Source: Intoshia linei (lineage: Eukaryota > Orthonectida > Rhopaluridae). From it: a DNA stretch of 30,267 bases. The position numbers and the translations under genes were made by a program. Below the pieces are notes generated by a model. The model ran no database searches. It saw only the letters and a program-made list of their open reading frames with translations, and was not told where the DNA came from. Positions 1 through 11,767 of this stretch are shown one piece after another. The stretch lies in contig LWCA01000365.1 of NCBI GenBank assembly GCA_001642005.1, positions 1 through 30,267 of the forward strand, given 5' to 3'. The first letter of the stretch is position 1, and every line of letters begins with the position of its first letter.

Positions 1-3000
1 TGAAATTTGAAACAAAACAAACTTTCATCAATGGAGATTAGTTACACAAACAATCAAGGCTAAAATTAATATTATTGAACATTTATTGAAATTTTTAGAG
101 AAAAATATACATTTTTGACCTTTACTTAAAAACGCTACTAAGAATTTTTTTAATTTTTTTTTAAAATACTCCTGAAAGTGTACCAAATCAGAAAATGTTG
201 AAATTTTGGATGAGTAATGTTTTTGAACTAAATGTTAGTTCAGACAGGCTGTGGCCTTTGATGAATTTTTAAATTTTTTTTCATTAATTTAACTGTTTTT
301 AATAATATAAAATATAATAATTTTTCTTGTCATATTTTAAATTTATTATTATTATTATTCCTTGGTTCTTCATTCTTAAAAAAATTTTTAAAACTCTTAA
401 AGTGAAAGTAAAAGTAAAATGAAACCGTTAATTTCTAAACGAATATACATTCACGAAACATATACAAACTAATTAGTGTATGTCTATATTTTATTGACAT
501 TTTGTCTTATTTTTTACATTCAAATTCTCGGTAAAAATTTATTTGATTTTCTAATTCAGGTCCAGACTGGTTTTATCGCCAAACTGAAAAAATAATGTAG
601 TTATCTAATAAACTAAACGACAATCATGGACTCGAATATAATGGATTTTATTTGGTGACTGTTTTTTAATATAGGTCATTGTATATATCAACATCAAAAT
701 TAATTATGACCCATCTCACCCTATCTATCACATAAGGAAAAATATATTACTAAAACTACTAAACTAAATCCTTAGAAAAAATTCTATTAATGAAATAATA
801 TAATCAAGCCGACTTTCACTAGCTCGTAAAGAAATTATATAATTTAATCTCATTCATTCTCAATAAAAAATAATTCAGATATAATTAATATATTCCGGTA
901 ATTATGTTTGAAAATGAGTTAGTTTTAAAAGGCAAGAATTTTTAATTTTTTATTTTCTGTAAACCAGTTGAATAGACTAATTTCTTAAAAATATTTTGAA
1001 ATATAAATTTTCTCAAATGTTAATAATGCAATATCAAATCATTTCACAAATAACATTAACTACCCATGTTATGTTTCATGTTTTATCCATCAAAATGCAT
1101 TATCAATGCTTGAATTAATATTAGTGTTTATTGACCACAAGTTAATAACTAAATATCAGACAAGGTTAACATTTTATTGATATAAATTTTTAAATTTTCG
1201 ACATCAGATTTGAATGTACATTATACAAATTTCATATATGTATTCTCTGTACAATTCGTCAGTTGCGTTATAGTTTATCATTAATTTTTTGACATTTTGT
1301 GTATACTAAATTATATTACTATAGTATATTAATTAATATTATTGTATATGGTTAATAACTCTACTGGCCAAAATCAAATTATAGTGAAAAATTGATGAAT
1401 AGAGAAATTTAACTAACATTTATAATGAATTAGGATTCATGAGAGGTCAGTAGCGATTTTCTTACATTGGATGACCCTTTTATTCGATTATATTACATGT
1501 ATAATTTACATAAAATACTAATATATTTATTAAAAATAAAATAAAACGTAATAAACCTTTTTCTATTATATTTAACCCTTTCAAAGCCGACTTAATTATA
1601 TACGACTTAAAAAATATATTAAGCTTATAAAATGCTATAAGTTTCCAAACTAAAGATTTTATGTAAAAAATTTACAAAATAAATAAATGGCTTTTTCCAG
1701 AATGTATCATATACGATGCATTGACTTTGAGTGACATAAAAATAAAATAAACAGTTATATTTTGAATTTGTTATTATTTAATTAATAATACAGTGTCAAT
1801 GTAGTACCAATGTCAGTTATGATTAATTCAATAATCGAACTTGTACGCAGGCTCGGTTATGCAGATTTTTTTTACATTTTTTATATTTTTGAAGTTGTGA
1901 TTATACAAAGCAATAATGTTAAATCATAAATTTATTATTAAAGTTCAATGTTAATTATGATAAGATAAGAAACAATGACGTTCCGAACGACAACAGAGGT
2001 TAAACTTACATTTTATACATTTAAATTGACATAAAATCCAACACATTTTGCACCTTTTCCTGCTAGTTACCATATTTGGTAAATGACCAAATTTATCAAT
2101 TCAACTCGGAGTAAGTTCAATAAAAATATTAAATATTATATGGAATCTACATTTTGATAAAATTTTACAATATTCTCAGTTTACCCCAAATTTAGAAATC
2201 TTTCACTCATCCAAAATGTTTTATCTAGTCTTCAAAATCATCAAAAAATTGTTTAAATTGGCTTGAAGACAAAATTAATGATGAATTGATGAATCAAATT
2301 GTCAAAATCATTCATAGTGTCATCATTCCATATTCTTAATTTAAATTTAAAATAATGTTTAAGACATCTACATGTATGTCCCTTAAGAATATTTTTCTTG
2401 TAAAAAGTTTCAATTTATCTTTGTAAAATTTTAAAATTAACATATTTTCAGTTGTGTATTCCATTGAACCCTAATATAGGTATTATTTTTTTTTTAACAG
2501 TAACGGGTAAGTTCACATTATATTTTTTGCCGAGTATTAAAATGTAAGTTTTAATAGACTTTAAAAATATTTTCTGCAAACTCTAGCATAATCAAAGATT
2601 ATTAATCATCCCAAAATTTATGATTTAGGGACTAAATCATAAAGTATCCTTTAAGTCTTAATGTTTGAGCAATGGATTAAAGACTGCATGTTGGATACAA
2701 ATCCCAGTGTTGGATCACCACGGCCCTGTCTAGGTTCTTAGAACACATCAGTATATCCCTAACGAACCGCAGAAAATTTGAAGAGGACACAACATAAAAA
2801 AAAATTTGGAAAATAACAGTTTCAAATTTATAAAAAAATGCAAATGGTTATGAAACTGTTTGTATCTATTGACACATCATTTATATAAATGTTTTAATCT
2901 AAAAAAATAAAATTTGTTTAAAAAACTTAAAAATTGTTTAATTATGTATATACCCTACCCCCTTAATTCATCCACCTCGTCTCCCTAGATTCATAATTTT

Positions 3001-5353
3001 GCAATATAAATTTAATACAATGTTACAAAACTTTAATTCTTAATAACATGAAAAAAATGATAAATCAAGTTAATTATAGAAATTAGTTTAAAATAACAAA
3101 GTCATACAATACACGACATGTGTAGTTTAAGTTGATTGACATGTGTGTATTAAAGTGCAATACCAGGAACACTGAATTATCAATTTACTAATTTAATGTG
3201 GAATAATTGATAATTAAATATCAATAAAATGGACAATTTTGATGTATGTAGCTGTAGGCCATTAAAAATATATAATTTTGAACAGCACACATCAAAAATC
3301 ACTTTACGCGGTATTAAATTACGATGCTAATTAGATTTTAAGGGTAAGGGTGTACAATGAAATATTTTTTCGTTTTATATTAAAGTGTACTCGATTACAC
3401 CCTTGCATATCATATTTCATGTAATGTATGGTTAATTTGTCAAGTTTTTTTAAGCCACCGTATTTGAACTAATAAAATGGACCCCTACTGTTGTCTAATC
3501 ATTTAAAAATATAAAATAACTGTAATAACGTTCATTAGATAATTGGGTCATGTTTTAAAATTTAAATGTCATTAATTTAATTGGACATGTTATTATCGGT
3601 TACTTGCATGTAATATTTTTATCACGATATATACTAATGAGAATACTATAATTAGTTAATTAAAATGTTTGTTGTGCGGTTCACCAACTTTTAAATTTTG
3701 TCTAGCGTAATGCCTGCTGTTTTATACATATTTTGCCCAAAGTGTTAATTGTGATTAGTGAATCATGAGAGCGATTTTCATTCAAATGTTATTTTATAAT
3801 TTTTTAACAGTTTAGTACACTTGCAACATTTATTTTTTACAAATGAATGGCCATATAACCACATTTTTCATAAACTATCACTAAAAATGTTTGACGCATT
3901 TAAATTTTAAATGGGCATTGTGTAGTACATTGTATATACAATTATACAATTACATTTATACAATTAATACATAGTATTTCGTTTATTTTTACATTTTAAT
4001 ATAAGCATATATATAATATTATATAATATACATATGTACCGTATATCATACATGTATTAATTTTAAATTTAATTTATTTGTACAGTTAATGTGCGTGATA
4101 TATACTTAAACATTTAGAGAGTAATTAGCAATAATTTTTTAACAAGACTCGGGGGATTTAAATGTCACTATAATTTTCCATTATTCTATTACTGCAACAT
4201 TTTATTTGATTGATATCCAACTGATTTCTGCCTGCTTCGTCCTAATTTTAATTCATCGACATCACGTGTCATATCAAAATAAACAATTGATATACATCAT
4301 TTTCCCTTTTCCAATCATTTTAAAATCTTATTAAAATGAAAGGGGTTTAGCACAATTTATCTAAATGTAGATCTGGTACCATCACACTATATGCAGTTAA
4401 AATTTAAAAATATTAACAGTAAATTTTTTAATTTTTATTATTCAACTATATATGTATTTTATTATGATATTTTTGATATTTACAATTTATGAAACAGACA
4501 ATACAAAATAATTTTAATTTTATGTTAAATTATGTAAAATATTGACTATTCTTCAATACAATTAATAGGTACAAGATTATGTGACTGGGATTAAATACTA
4601 ATTATTTTTTCTAGTCAGTTGCACTAAATAAATAAAAAGAATTAATAGAGATTAATGTGTATGACGAAAAATAGAGTTAAAATTTTATATTAATTGATTG
4701 TACAATGTAACCGTTTAAATTTAACCGAATCTATAGTGTATTTGTAGGATTCAATTAAAAATTAAATACCCAAATATTCTTAAAAAGTATCATTTCATTT
4801 CACATAAAAAAACTTTAATGAAACGAATAAATTTGGGAAATAATCGCTAGTAGGTTTCATTTTTAATTGCTAATTTTTATAGATTTTGATAAACATGGTA
4901 GTAATAATATGTATATTAATTTCAAAGTACATAATATATAAATATAAATTTAAAATAATTGTCATATTGTATATTTTTAAAATATTACTAATGCTGCACA
5001 GCCTGTCTGAATAAATTTTAAATGAAAAAAATTGAAAAAATTCTTAGTTGGCTTTTTTTTAAATGCAAGAAATGTAAATTTTATGTAAAATTGATAATTT
5101 CAATGCAAAAAATTATTTAAATTTTCATTTTTTTAACATTTTATACTGAATATAATTTTTATTTACTGTTAAATTTTAAATTTAAAGCTTTTTGATAGAA
5201 ACTTCATTAAAATTTAAGTTTTAAAATTCGAAATTCAAAAAACTATTTATCCCAGTCTTTATTTATTTTTCAAATTATTATATCTTGGTCTCCCCTCTCG
5301 TATTGCTGGCACAAAAATTAGTAAAATGTATGTGTATATTTATATTTAGTATA
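1..5353. other. AT-rich intergenic spacer without a supported gene
   Basis: Long A/T-rich sequence with many short A and T runs and stop codons in all frames. I see no open frame with recognisable protein sequence and no chain of exons with matching phases. The only structured parts are a short miniature-element end near 2.7 kb and isolated low-complexity patches, such as the TA-rich stretch around 3940-4030. It may be the distal upstream region of the HMX gene, since developmental homeobox genes often sit next to gene-poor regulatory DNA, but no specific enhancer can be read from the sequence. Tiny exons could still be hidden here, because genes in this genome have exons well below 150 nt. 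Confidence 0.6.
2668..2728 (+). mobile_element. Fragment (right end) of hAT-like miniature element family A
   Basis: The sequence ends in CACCACGGCCCTG and contains GAGCAATGGATTAAA upstream. These match in order the right part of the complete family-A copies at 11821-12072 and 28368-28611, which carry ATTAAGCAATG followed by CTCCACGGCCCTG. No left terminus is visible, so this is a truncated copy. Confidence 0.5.
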
Positions 5354-6642
5354 CCTTAGTCCCCCTTTTCCTTAATTTAAAACTTTATGTTAACTTTTAC
5401 TAATAACTGAATATCAATGTACATAATAAATACCTAATAATTTATGAATGGCATACATTACTTTTAATATAATACACATATAGTGCAATGCGACTCTATA
5501 ATATATTATTATTAATATCTAAATTAAGTTGAAACAGAAATGATAATTTCTAATAAACTCAATAAGTGACAAATATATTTAGAAGCTATTTACTCATTTG
5601 TAAAAAAATGTTAATTTATGAATGAATAATATACATGTAAATGTAAATCAAGTAGGTTAAGTGATAAAATTATAGTGTATGACATATTCAAAACAATATA
5701 ATGAAGTAATGCTATATTATTATTGCATTAAATTGTTCACTATGATTCAATTGAGTAGACAATTTACCACATTGACGGTTTATCTAATTTTATTAATACA
5801 ATAATGAAAAATAAGTCTTGAGATAAAATAAAGATAACTTATTTTATTTCAAAGGAAAAAGATATTAATAGTTTAAAAAAAGTTATAATTTTTCAGTGTT
5901 AAACGTTTGCACTAAAATACAAATATGTAGACTTGATTTTAGCTTGAATGTATTAACAACCATAAAAAAAAATCAAATAAATTTTTGTAGTTTCTTATAT
6001 ATAAAATTATAGAATCAAGATAACATGACATAGTAAAGTAACATATGTAATTCTAAATATGTCAATAGTTATAATTAATAATTATTAGTTTTTGATTGTA
6101 CATGTTCCAAATTAATTATAATTGATCACTTATTTGTTAACTCAAGTTCCACAAGTTCCACGGTTCTTGTACACACATTTTTTTATAATATACTTAAAGA
6201 TTTAAACTAATCAGCATGATACCAATTCAGAAAAACTATTGAAAATATCTTAAAAATATTTCAAGAGTAGATTGAACAACCATCTATGTCAATTTATATC
6301 AAAATATTGTCAGGGGACAAATATACATTCAAAATAACCGTCATATTGGATATTTAAATTATATAGTCGAAAATGTAATTTTTAAACAAATAATACAACG
6401 AATAATGACGATTGTAATTAATAAAACTTGTTTTTTTATCATATCTTTTAATTTATGTTAGTTTTACTTTTTTGACATTAATTATAATTATTAAAAATGT
6501 ACATTACATGTACTTTATAATATTTATTATTCTACTATTCTACTATTTAGTATTATTCTACAATTTGTCAATCTTCTACAATGTAGAGATAACATTGCCA
6601 TAATTTTTTTTGAATTTTTTATATTTACAGGGGGGACCAAGG
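5354..6642. mobile_element. Possible eroded Tc1/mariner-type element (family D)
   Basis: The left end reads TA-CCTTAGTCCCCC and the right end GGGGGACCAAGG-TA, giving a 12-bp inverted repeat with one mismatch flanked by TA on both sides. The 1,289-bp spacing is close to the usual size of Tc1/mariner elements, which duplicate TA on insertion. No transposase reading frame survives inside. Related ends occur at 5281 (CTTGGTCTCCCC) and at 16244-16256 (GGGGGAACTAAGG, followed by TA), supporting a repeat family. The pairing of these two ends is inference and could instead be two separate small relics. Confidence 0.35.
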
Positions 6643-7837
6643 TATGATCATTTTTCTAATTAAAAATAATATTATTATATTAGGTTGCGATATTACCAAT
6701 CTCTTTATTTTGCCAAATTTTCTACAACGTCAATACCATGTGAAGTTTCAACATTGGCCATTGGTCATTGAAATTAAATATATATCTGATAGTAAAAGGA
6801 TCATAATTTGAGTTTTAAAGAACAAAAATTTATAAAATATACAACGCACGTGTTTATTATAGTGAATTTAGACAAGAAATTGACAATTAGTTAAATTCCT
6901 TTTAAAACATCAAATTATTAAATCCAATACAGCATATTCAATATTCTCCGGAAAAGATGACTGATTAATGCCAGTCAATGCTTAAATGATGAGATATAAA
7001 AAATACATGAATGCATTAATTAAGGAATTGACATAGTTTCTTTTTAGATACATGTATAAAAATGAAAAAATTATTTCTTAAAAATAAGGCATTGCTTTTA
7101 ATCATGTTTTTGCTTTAGTTTGGAATTTTTTTATGCATTTGTACAGCTCATTGAGAAAACTTTGCGTAATTTTTATACATATCGTCGATTTTTCTATAAG
7201 AGGTTATTATATATAAAAATGAACGCTAATATTATCAAATCTTTTACTATAAAATAAATGCACAGTGACTAAATCATAGCACGACTCAAAAAGATTTTAG
7301 TAGTCTTTTAGCTATTCACTTTAATTAAAAACACAATTATTAGACTCGACACATTCCAAAATTTTATTTTAACAAGGTTAACCAGTATCGATAAAATATT
7401 TTAGAATATTTTCTACCCAAAATTGCCAAATTTTCGAATTTTTGAAAAAATCGATAAAAAATTAGATGGTGCAAAATTATTTATTATAATTAGAAAAAAA
7501 AAGTAAATAATACTTTTATAAGGAAATGCCAAAAAATTAAAAAAATTTGAGACATTTGAAAACTATAAATCTCTAAAAGTAGAAATTATAAAATTATACA
7601 TACAATCATGCATACAATTTCAAAAAACACGTATAAAATATAAAATGGACGGAAAAAAGTCTAATCTAATTTACAATTAGCTTTATAAAAAAGGTCACAA
7701 TGCCAAATATATTGAGAATCACTGAACCATGTAGTACATAAACTACGCATAATTTAATTTATACCATTTAATTTTCAAGATCTATATTTTTTAAGTCCAA
7801 CTTTAAGTATTTCTTGAATCTGACGAATGTTTCTCAC
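6643..7837. other. AT-rich spacer, nothing recognised
   Basis: Continuous AT-rich sequence with many A and T homopolymers, no recognisable coding or repeat structure. Confidence 0.6.
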
Positions 7838-7857
7838 CGGTGCGCTTGGGCGCACCG
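7838..7857. repeat. GC-rich perfect hairpin
   Basis: CGGTGCGC and GCGCACCG form a perfect 8-bp stem around a TTGG loop. It is the most GC-rich short stretch in this part of an otherwise AT-rich window. It lies about 110 bp left of a cluster of nested transposons. A Helitron 3' end would need a CTRR terminus shortly after the hairpin, and none is present. Function unknown. Confidence 0.6.
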
Positions 7858-7969
7858 ATTAATCCCACTATAATTTAATTGTAACATTTGGAAAATTGAT
7901 ACAAACAAAATACATTAAAAACCGTCATATTGATTTTCTTATTTGGGTCCTCTTTTAGTATATACGAAC

Positions 7970-8423
7970 CAGAGCCATGGAAAGGCGCTACTAGCCAACA
8001 TTGCCGTACATTGTACCATCAAGATATTCTACTGTTTGAATTTATTATTAGGCATTATTGGAAAACTTTTATTTTTTGGAAATTTTGCGATGATTACTGT
8101 AATTTCCAACTGTTATTTTTAATTTTTAGAATGTAAACGATGGATTAAACCAGGATTTGCAATCAGTGATTTTAGCAGAACAGACACATTCAAAATTTAC
8201 TACCCACTGTTAGTATTTAGTAAAATAATTGTGGATTAAAAAATAAAAATATAAAATTGGATAAAAATACATAAATATAAATATAAAAAAAATTCTATGG
8301 GTCGTAGGTTGCCCACTTTGGATTAAACTAGGTTTTTTAATTTGTCCCCATTTATAAGAAAAAATTTATTTGGGCTTATAATTTGATCTCATCCGAGCCT
8401 ACTACTGATTCTTCACGGTCCTG
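7970..8423 (+). mobile_element. hAT-like miniature element family A, copy A1 (interrupted)
   Basis: The left end is CAGAGCCATGGAAAGG and the right end TTCACGGTCCTG, the imperfect inverted termini typical of family A. The flanks ATACGAAC and ATATGATC agree at 6 of 8 positions, as expected for an old 8-bp target duplication. The interior aligns with copies A3 and A4 (TTATTGGAAAACTTTT, then CAACTGTTATTTTTAAT) up to 8150, where a second element is inserted. Without that insert the copy is about 276 bp, close to the 244-252 bp of the intact copies. Confidence 0.65.
8151..8320. mobile_element. Small hAT-type element nested in copy A1
   Basis: A 170-bp insertion flanked by a perfect 8-bp direct repeat, GATTAAAC at 8143-8150 and 8321-8328. 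Ends CAGGATTTGCAATC and GGTTGCCCACTTTG form an imperfect inverted repeat. Removing the insert and one duplicate restores continuity of the host family-A copy. An 8-bp duplication and CA-initial termini are the hAT superfamily signature. No coding capacity. Confidence 0.7.
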
Positions 8424-8575
8424 ATATGATCTAAGAATTTTAAAATTTAATTTTACTTAAATATGCTTTATTGTAATGAATAATGAATAAAATTAGCTAT
8501 ATAAATTAGAATAAGTGATTAATTTTTGTTAAATAATGATAAATGTGGTTTAAAGTTCTGAAAAACAATCCGAAT

Positions 8576-8850
8576 CAAAGCCGAAACTACCAGGCTCGAG
8601 GCCACCGGTAAATTTCAGTAGACTACTGAAACATTTTTCGAAATTTTCATATTCTCATATACCCCAACTACCTCTCCAAGGCTCTTGACTTGACATTTTG
8701 AATTTAACACACAAAATAGTTATGATATTAAACCATATTATTTCTTAATATGCTCAATGTTGAGAAATGAAACACCATTTTACAAAATTTTTGTCTAGAC
8801 CCCTTTCAGTCACACAGAAGAGGGGTCTCGCGTACGGTCAGTTCGGTTTG
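8576..8850 (+). mobile_element. Miniature element family B, copy B1
   Basis: Left end CAAAGCCGAAAC and right end GTTCGGTTTG are inverted repeats. The flanks ATCCGAAT and ATCCAAAG agree at 6 of 8 positions, consistent with an old 8-bp duplication. Internal landmarks shared with other copies are an ACCTCTCCAAGGCTCTTGAC block near 8670 and a GAGGGGTCTCG block near the right end. Non-coding, 275 bp. Confidence 0.65.
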
Positions 8851-9180
8851 ATCCAAAGTACGATTCGTCACGATTCAAAGTTTGTGGTCAAATAAAATGT
8901 AGTTTTAAGACTATTCTTCCATGATTTTATTAATGAAATTTTATAATATACAAAGTTTGTGTCTTAGATCACGGTCAAGTAATTCTAGACTCTAGAGTAC
9001 GATTGTTTAAAAATTTAAAAATCTTGTACCACAATAAAAACCTAATAAATATAAAAGTATGTATAATATTACCAATTTTATTATTATCTAATGCCGAGCT
9101 GAACCTACCGAACTCGATGCCCCTGGAAATAGATTGTGACTCTAAAAAATTTTGGAAAACTAATTGTAGCGTAATGTATT

Positions 9181-9646
9181 TAAGACCGTGGAGATAGTGA
9201 TAGGGCTACATAGTCTAGGCAGTGATGGAAAAACTTTTCAGTTGAAGTGACAAAAAAAAATTTTACTGTTTTCTTTTCTAGATGCGTATCACTTTTAAAT
9301 GATAAATAATTTTAGGTATGTATACTTTTCTATTATTATACACTTTTGAGTAAATTTTTCTACACCATATTAAAAATTTCAAATAAGCTTTTTATCAGCA
9401 TGTTAAGCAGAATCTCTGTGTGTGTCATATTTTTGGTATCGCTGGTCTAGGCTTATAATCACGAGGGCCTACTATTTTAATATGCTTATTTTACGATGAC
9501 AAATGTGATTTCTCACTGCTATTTATAGTTTTCAGACAATAAACAATAGATTAAACAATTTATAAACATATCCACCATTTAAAAAATTTATATTGGTTCT
9601 ACAATTTGTTTCTGACCGGTCCTACTGCTGGATCTCAACAGTCCTC
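9181..9646 (+). mobile_element. Family A copy A2, nested in B2 and itself interrupted
   Basis: Begins TAAGACCGTGGAGA and ends near CTCAACAGTCCTC, decayed versions of the family-A termini. After removing a 225-bp insert at 9220-9444 the interior follows the A3/A4 order: GGGCTACATAGTCTAGGC, then ATCACGAGGGCCTACT, then AACAATAGATTAAACAAT. Flanking duplications are too eroded to define cleanly. Confidence 0.55.
9220..9444. mobile_element. hAT-type miniature element nested in A2
   Basis: The 225-bp insert starts CAGTGATGGAAAAA and ends TTTTTGGTATCGCTG, an imperfect inverted repeat with the CAG-initial hAT pattern. GTCTAGG is duplicated on both sides (9213-9219 and 9445-9451), 7 bp or 8 bp if the adjacent C is counted. 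It interrupts a family-A element, so it is the youngest of three nested layers here. Confidence 0.7.
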
Positions 9647-9812
9647 ATGTAGCCCTAGTCACCTCTACAAGGCTCTTGACTTGACATTTCAAATTTAACA
9701 TACAAAATACAGATATAGTTGTGATATTCAAGAATATAATTTTTTAATGCTCAATTTAGAAAAATTTCATCGAGGCCCCTCTTCGAGGGGTCTCGGTACG
9801 GTTTGTTTGACA

Positions 9813-10718
9813 TCAGATTTCACGTTATAACTAATTGACTGGTTTCCGACTACCGATAGTACTTGGACCAATAATTATAATCATTATAATGATTATTTGA
9901 TCATAAATTTTACCTAAATTTTCCCAAATTATTTTATTTATAAATAAATGTATGTAGTTTCTCTGTTATATTTTTGAAAAAATCGAAACATTGGAAATTT
10001 TTTTCTGGTATTATTTTATAAAATATTTAAACTACATTATTGTATGTATAAATTGCCATTTAAATGACAAATTTTCAAAAATGTTGAAAAATTAAAACAA
10101 AAAATGAAAATTTAAAATTTAAAATTTAATTTAAAACATCATTTACTGTACTATAATTAATAAAATTAAAAAACATCTATCAAAGAATTTGATTAAAATA
10201 AAGAGATTAAATTTAAATAAAACAATACATTATAGTTTAATTTACACACAAAAATATATATGAAATCGATAGAGTTAATAATGAGAGTAATATGATGAGA
10301 TAATTAAGATATATAATTTATGAATCCAATAAAATACATTTTTATAATCAAATTAAAATCAATATACAAATCATTAGATAATGGACTCGCTAATTAGTTT
10401 AGATAGAATTAAATCCGTTCAACGATAAATTTTATATATTATATACTTATCCATTTACTAACACTGCATATTTTGACTTTTTAATACAAGTTATATTTCA
10501 ATAATTGCGGATCTAATTTAATGAAGGCCTTTATTTGTATTATACAGACAATTGAATGAATTTTGCATTACAAATCAACTTATAAACTTATTTACTACAT
10601 TATTGTATATTGTTATTGAATTTATATGAATTACACGTAAATTATATATATTAAAATTAGAATAAATTGACTACATTTGAAACAATTTGACTATAATGGA
10701 TAACCACGCCTATTCGAT
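9813..10718. other. AT-rich region upstream of the HMX gene
   Basis: About 900 bp of A/T-rich sequence with no open frame of interest and no recognised repeat. It directly precedes the putative HMX promoter and could hold cis-regulatory sites, but none can be named with confidence. Confidence 0.5.
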
Positions 10719-10726
10719 TATAAATA
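10719..10726 (+). promoter_or_regulatory. Candidate TATA box of the HMX gene
   Basis: TATAAATA lies 249 nt upstream of the HMX start codon. A CAGT at 10747-10750 is 28 nt downstream of the start of the motif, the usual spacing between a TATA box and an initiator. TATA-like strings are common by chance in such AT-rich DNA, so this is tentative. Confidence 0.25.
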
Positions 10727-10974
10727 CCAAAATGCAGTAGCTAAAACAGTAAACTTGTAGCAAACAACTATTGGATGAATAGAGCTCAATTATACTTAAT
10801 CGAGAAGGTTGATTTTTAATTTAACTAACAACATAAGTAGATTATTTCTAATTATGTATACTAATTTTAAAATCGTTTCAAGGTTTATATCCAGAAATAA
10901 TCATTAATTATTTTACATTGTATTAAGACACTTTTTTTAAGCAATATTTTAATACTGTTTTAAAACTTGTTTAA

Positions 10975-11767
10975 ATGTCTAATAAAGATTTAAACTCGGT
11001 CGATTCTGTTGAATCAGTTAAATCAATCAACTCTGAAAACTCTCAACAATCTATTAATCCAAGATTAAGCAAATTTTCGCCACAAATTAATCAAAATTCA
11101 AAATCAAAAAATAACAATAGTAAAAGAAGTAAAGAAAATTTTAAAAATTTAAAATTGAAATATGAAACACAAATTCATTGTAAAAAAATAAAAATTGAAA
11201 ATATAAATGAATTAAAACATGATGATTTAAACCTAAAAATTGAAAATATTGACAAAGTTGAAAAATCTATATTTAGTATAAACCATATTCTCTGTTCAAG
11301 TACAAAAAAACAAAATTGTCCTCAAATTAATAATTTTGAGTCTGAAACATGTCATAAAAATATACAAAATTTACAACGTTCCAAAAATCCAGTAGAACAA
11401 TCGAGTTTATTAAAATTATCAAATTCTATTAATCAAATTGATTTTTTAAATTTTTCAAAAGAGGAAAAAATTAAAAATGAAATTAAATGCAAAAGTGATT
11501 GGGATAAAGCCATTTTTAATAATTTATCTGAAAATTTACATCGAAATCATAATCACAATCAAAACCATAATCATAATCATAATCAAATTCAAACTCAAAA
11601 TTTACACCAAACCAACTCTCAACTTGCTAATTTAACAAGTATTAATGATAACTTGATGCTCAATCGACTTAAATGCTCCTCGGATCAAATGAGTTACCCT
11701 TTATCTTTAAATCCCTCTACAGATTTGTACGGTAAAAACTGGATCGCCAAGATTCAACAGGAATATT
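10975..11767 (+). CDS. Hmx: HMX exon 1
   Basis: Encodes residues 1-264 plus one base. It holds the EH1-like FSINHIL motif and the His/Asn repeat. I place the donor at TATT|GTAATT because it leaves phase 1, which matches exon 2. An alternative donor at TACG|GTAAAA (11731/11732) also leaves phase 1 and would remove 12 residues. Reading through the donor adds 18 residues and stops at 11821, the first base of an inserted miniature element, so that tail is not part of the protein. Confidence 0.85.

Larger units (their letters stand above)
9094..9812 (+). mobile_element. Family B copy B2, interrupted by A2
   Basis: The left part (CCGAGCTGAACCTACC to about 9175) aligns with the first 85 bp of copy B4, including a GACTCTAAAAAATTTTGG block matching GACCCTAAAAAAACTTTTG. 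The right part (TAGCCCTAGTCACCTCTAC from about 9650 to CGGTACGGTTTG near 9806) continues the same element. A complete family-A element sits exactly between the two parts. End coordinates are approximate. Confidence 0.55.

Noticed and set aside
1574-1730. Possible piggyBac-like element starting TTAA-CCCTTTCAAAGCC
   Set aside because: No second TTAA-flanked terminus could be found. The inverted similarity near 1720 is weak.
2229-2339. 36-codon open segment after a good acceptor (CTAG), ending in TAA, possibly a last exon
   Set aside because: A nearby candidate exon (TTACCATATTTG to GAGTAAGT, about 2067-2110) does not join it in phase, the opposite strand is also open, and such lengths are expected by chance in this much sequence.
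230-5013. Inverted pair ACAGCCTGTCTGA (near 240-253 and 4999-5011) as ends of a large element
   Set aside because: Flanking sequence does not extend the similarity convincingly and no target duplication is visible.
7838-7880. Helitron 3' end based on the GC-rich hairpin
   Set aside because: No CTRR terminus within the expected distance after the hairpin and no TC start seen.
7930-8136. 68-codon plus-strand open frame
   Set aside because: Lies across the left end of family-A copy A1. The translation is a by-product of the element.
9003-9197. 64-codon plus-strand open frame
   Set aside because: Covers the left arm of B2 and the start of A2. No protein similarity or splice logic.
10774-10818. 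Upstream short ORF (14 codons) before the HMX start
   Set aside because: The transcript start is not known, so it may not even be in the 5' UTR. Short ATG frames are common here by chance.
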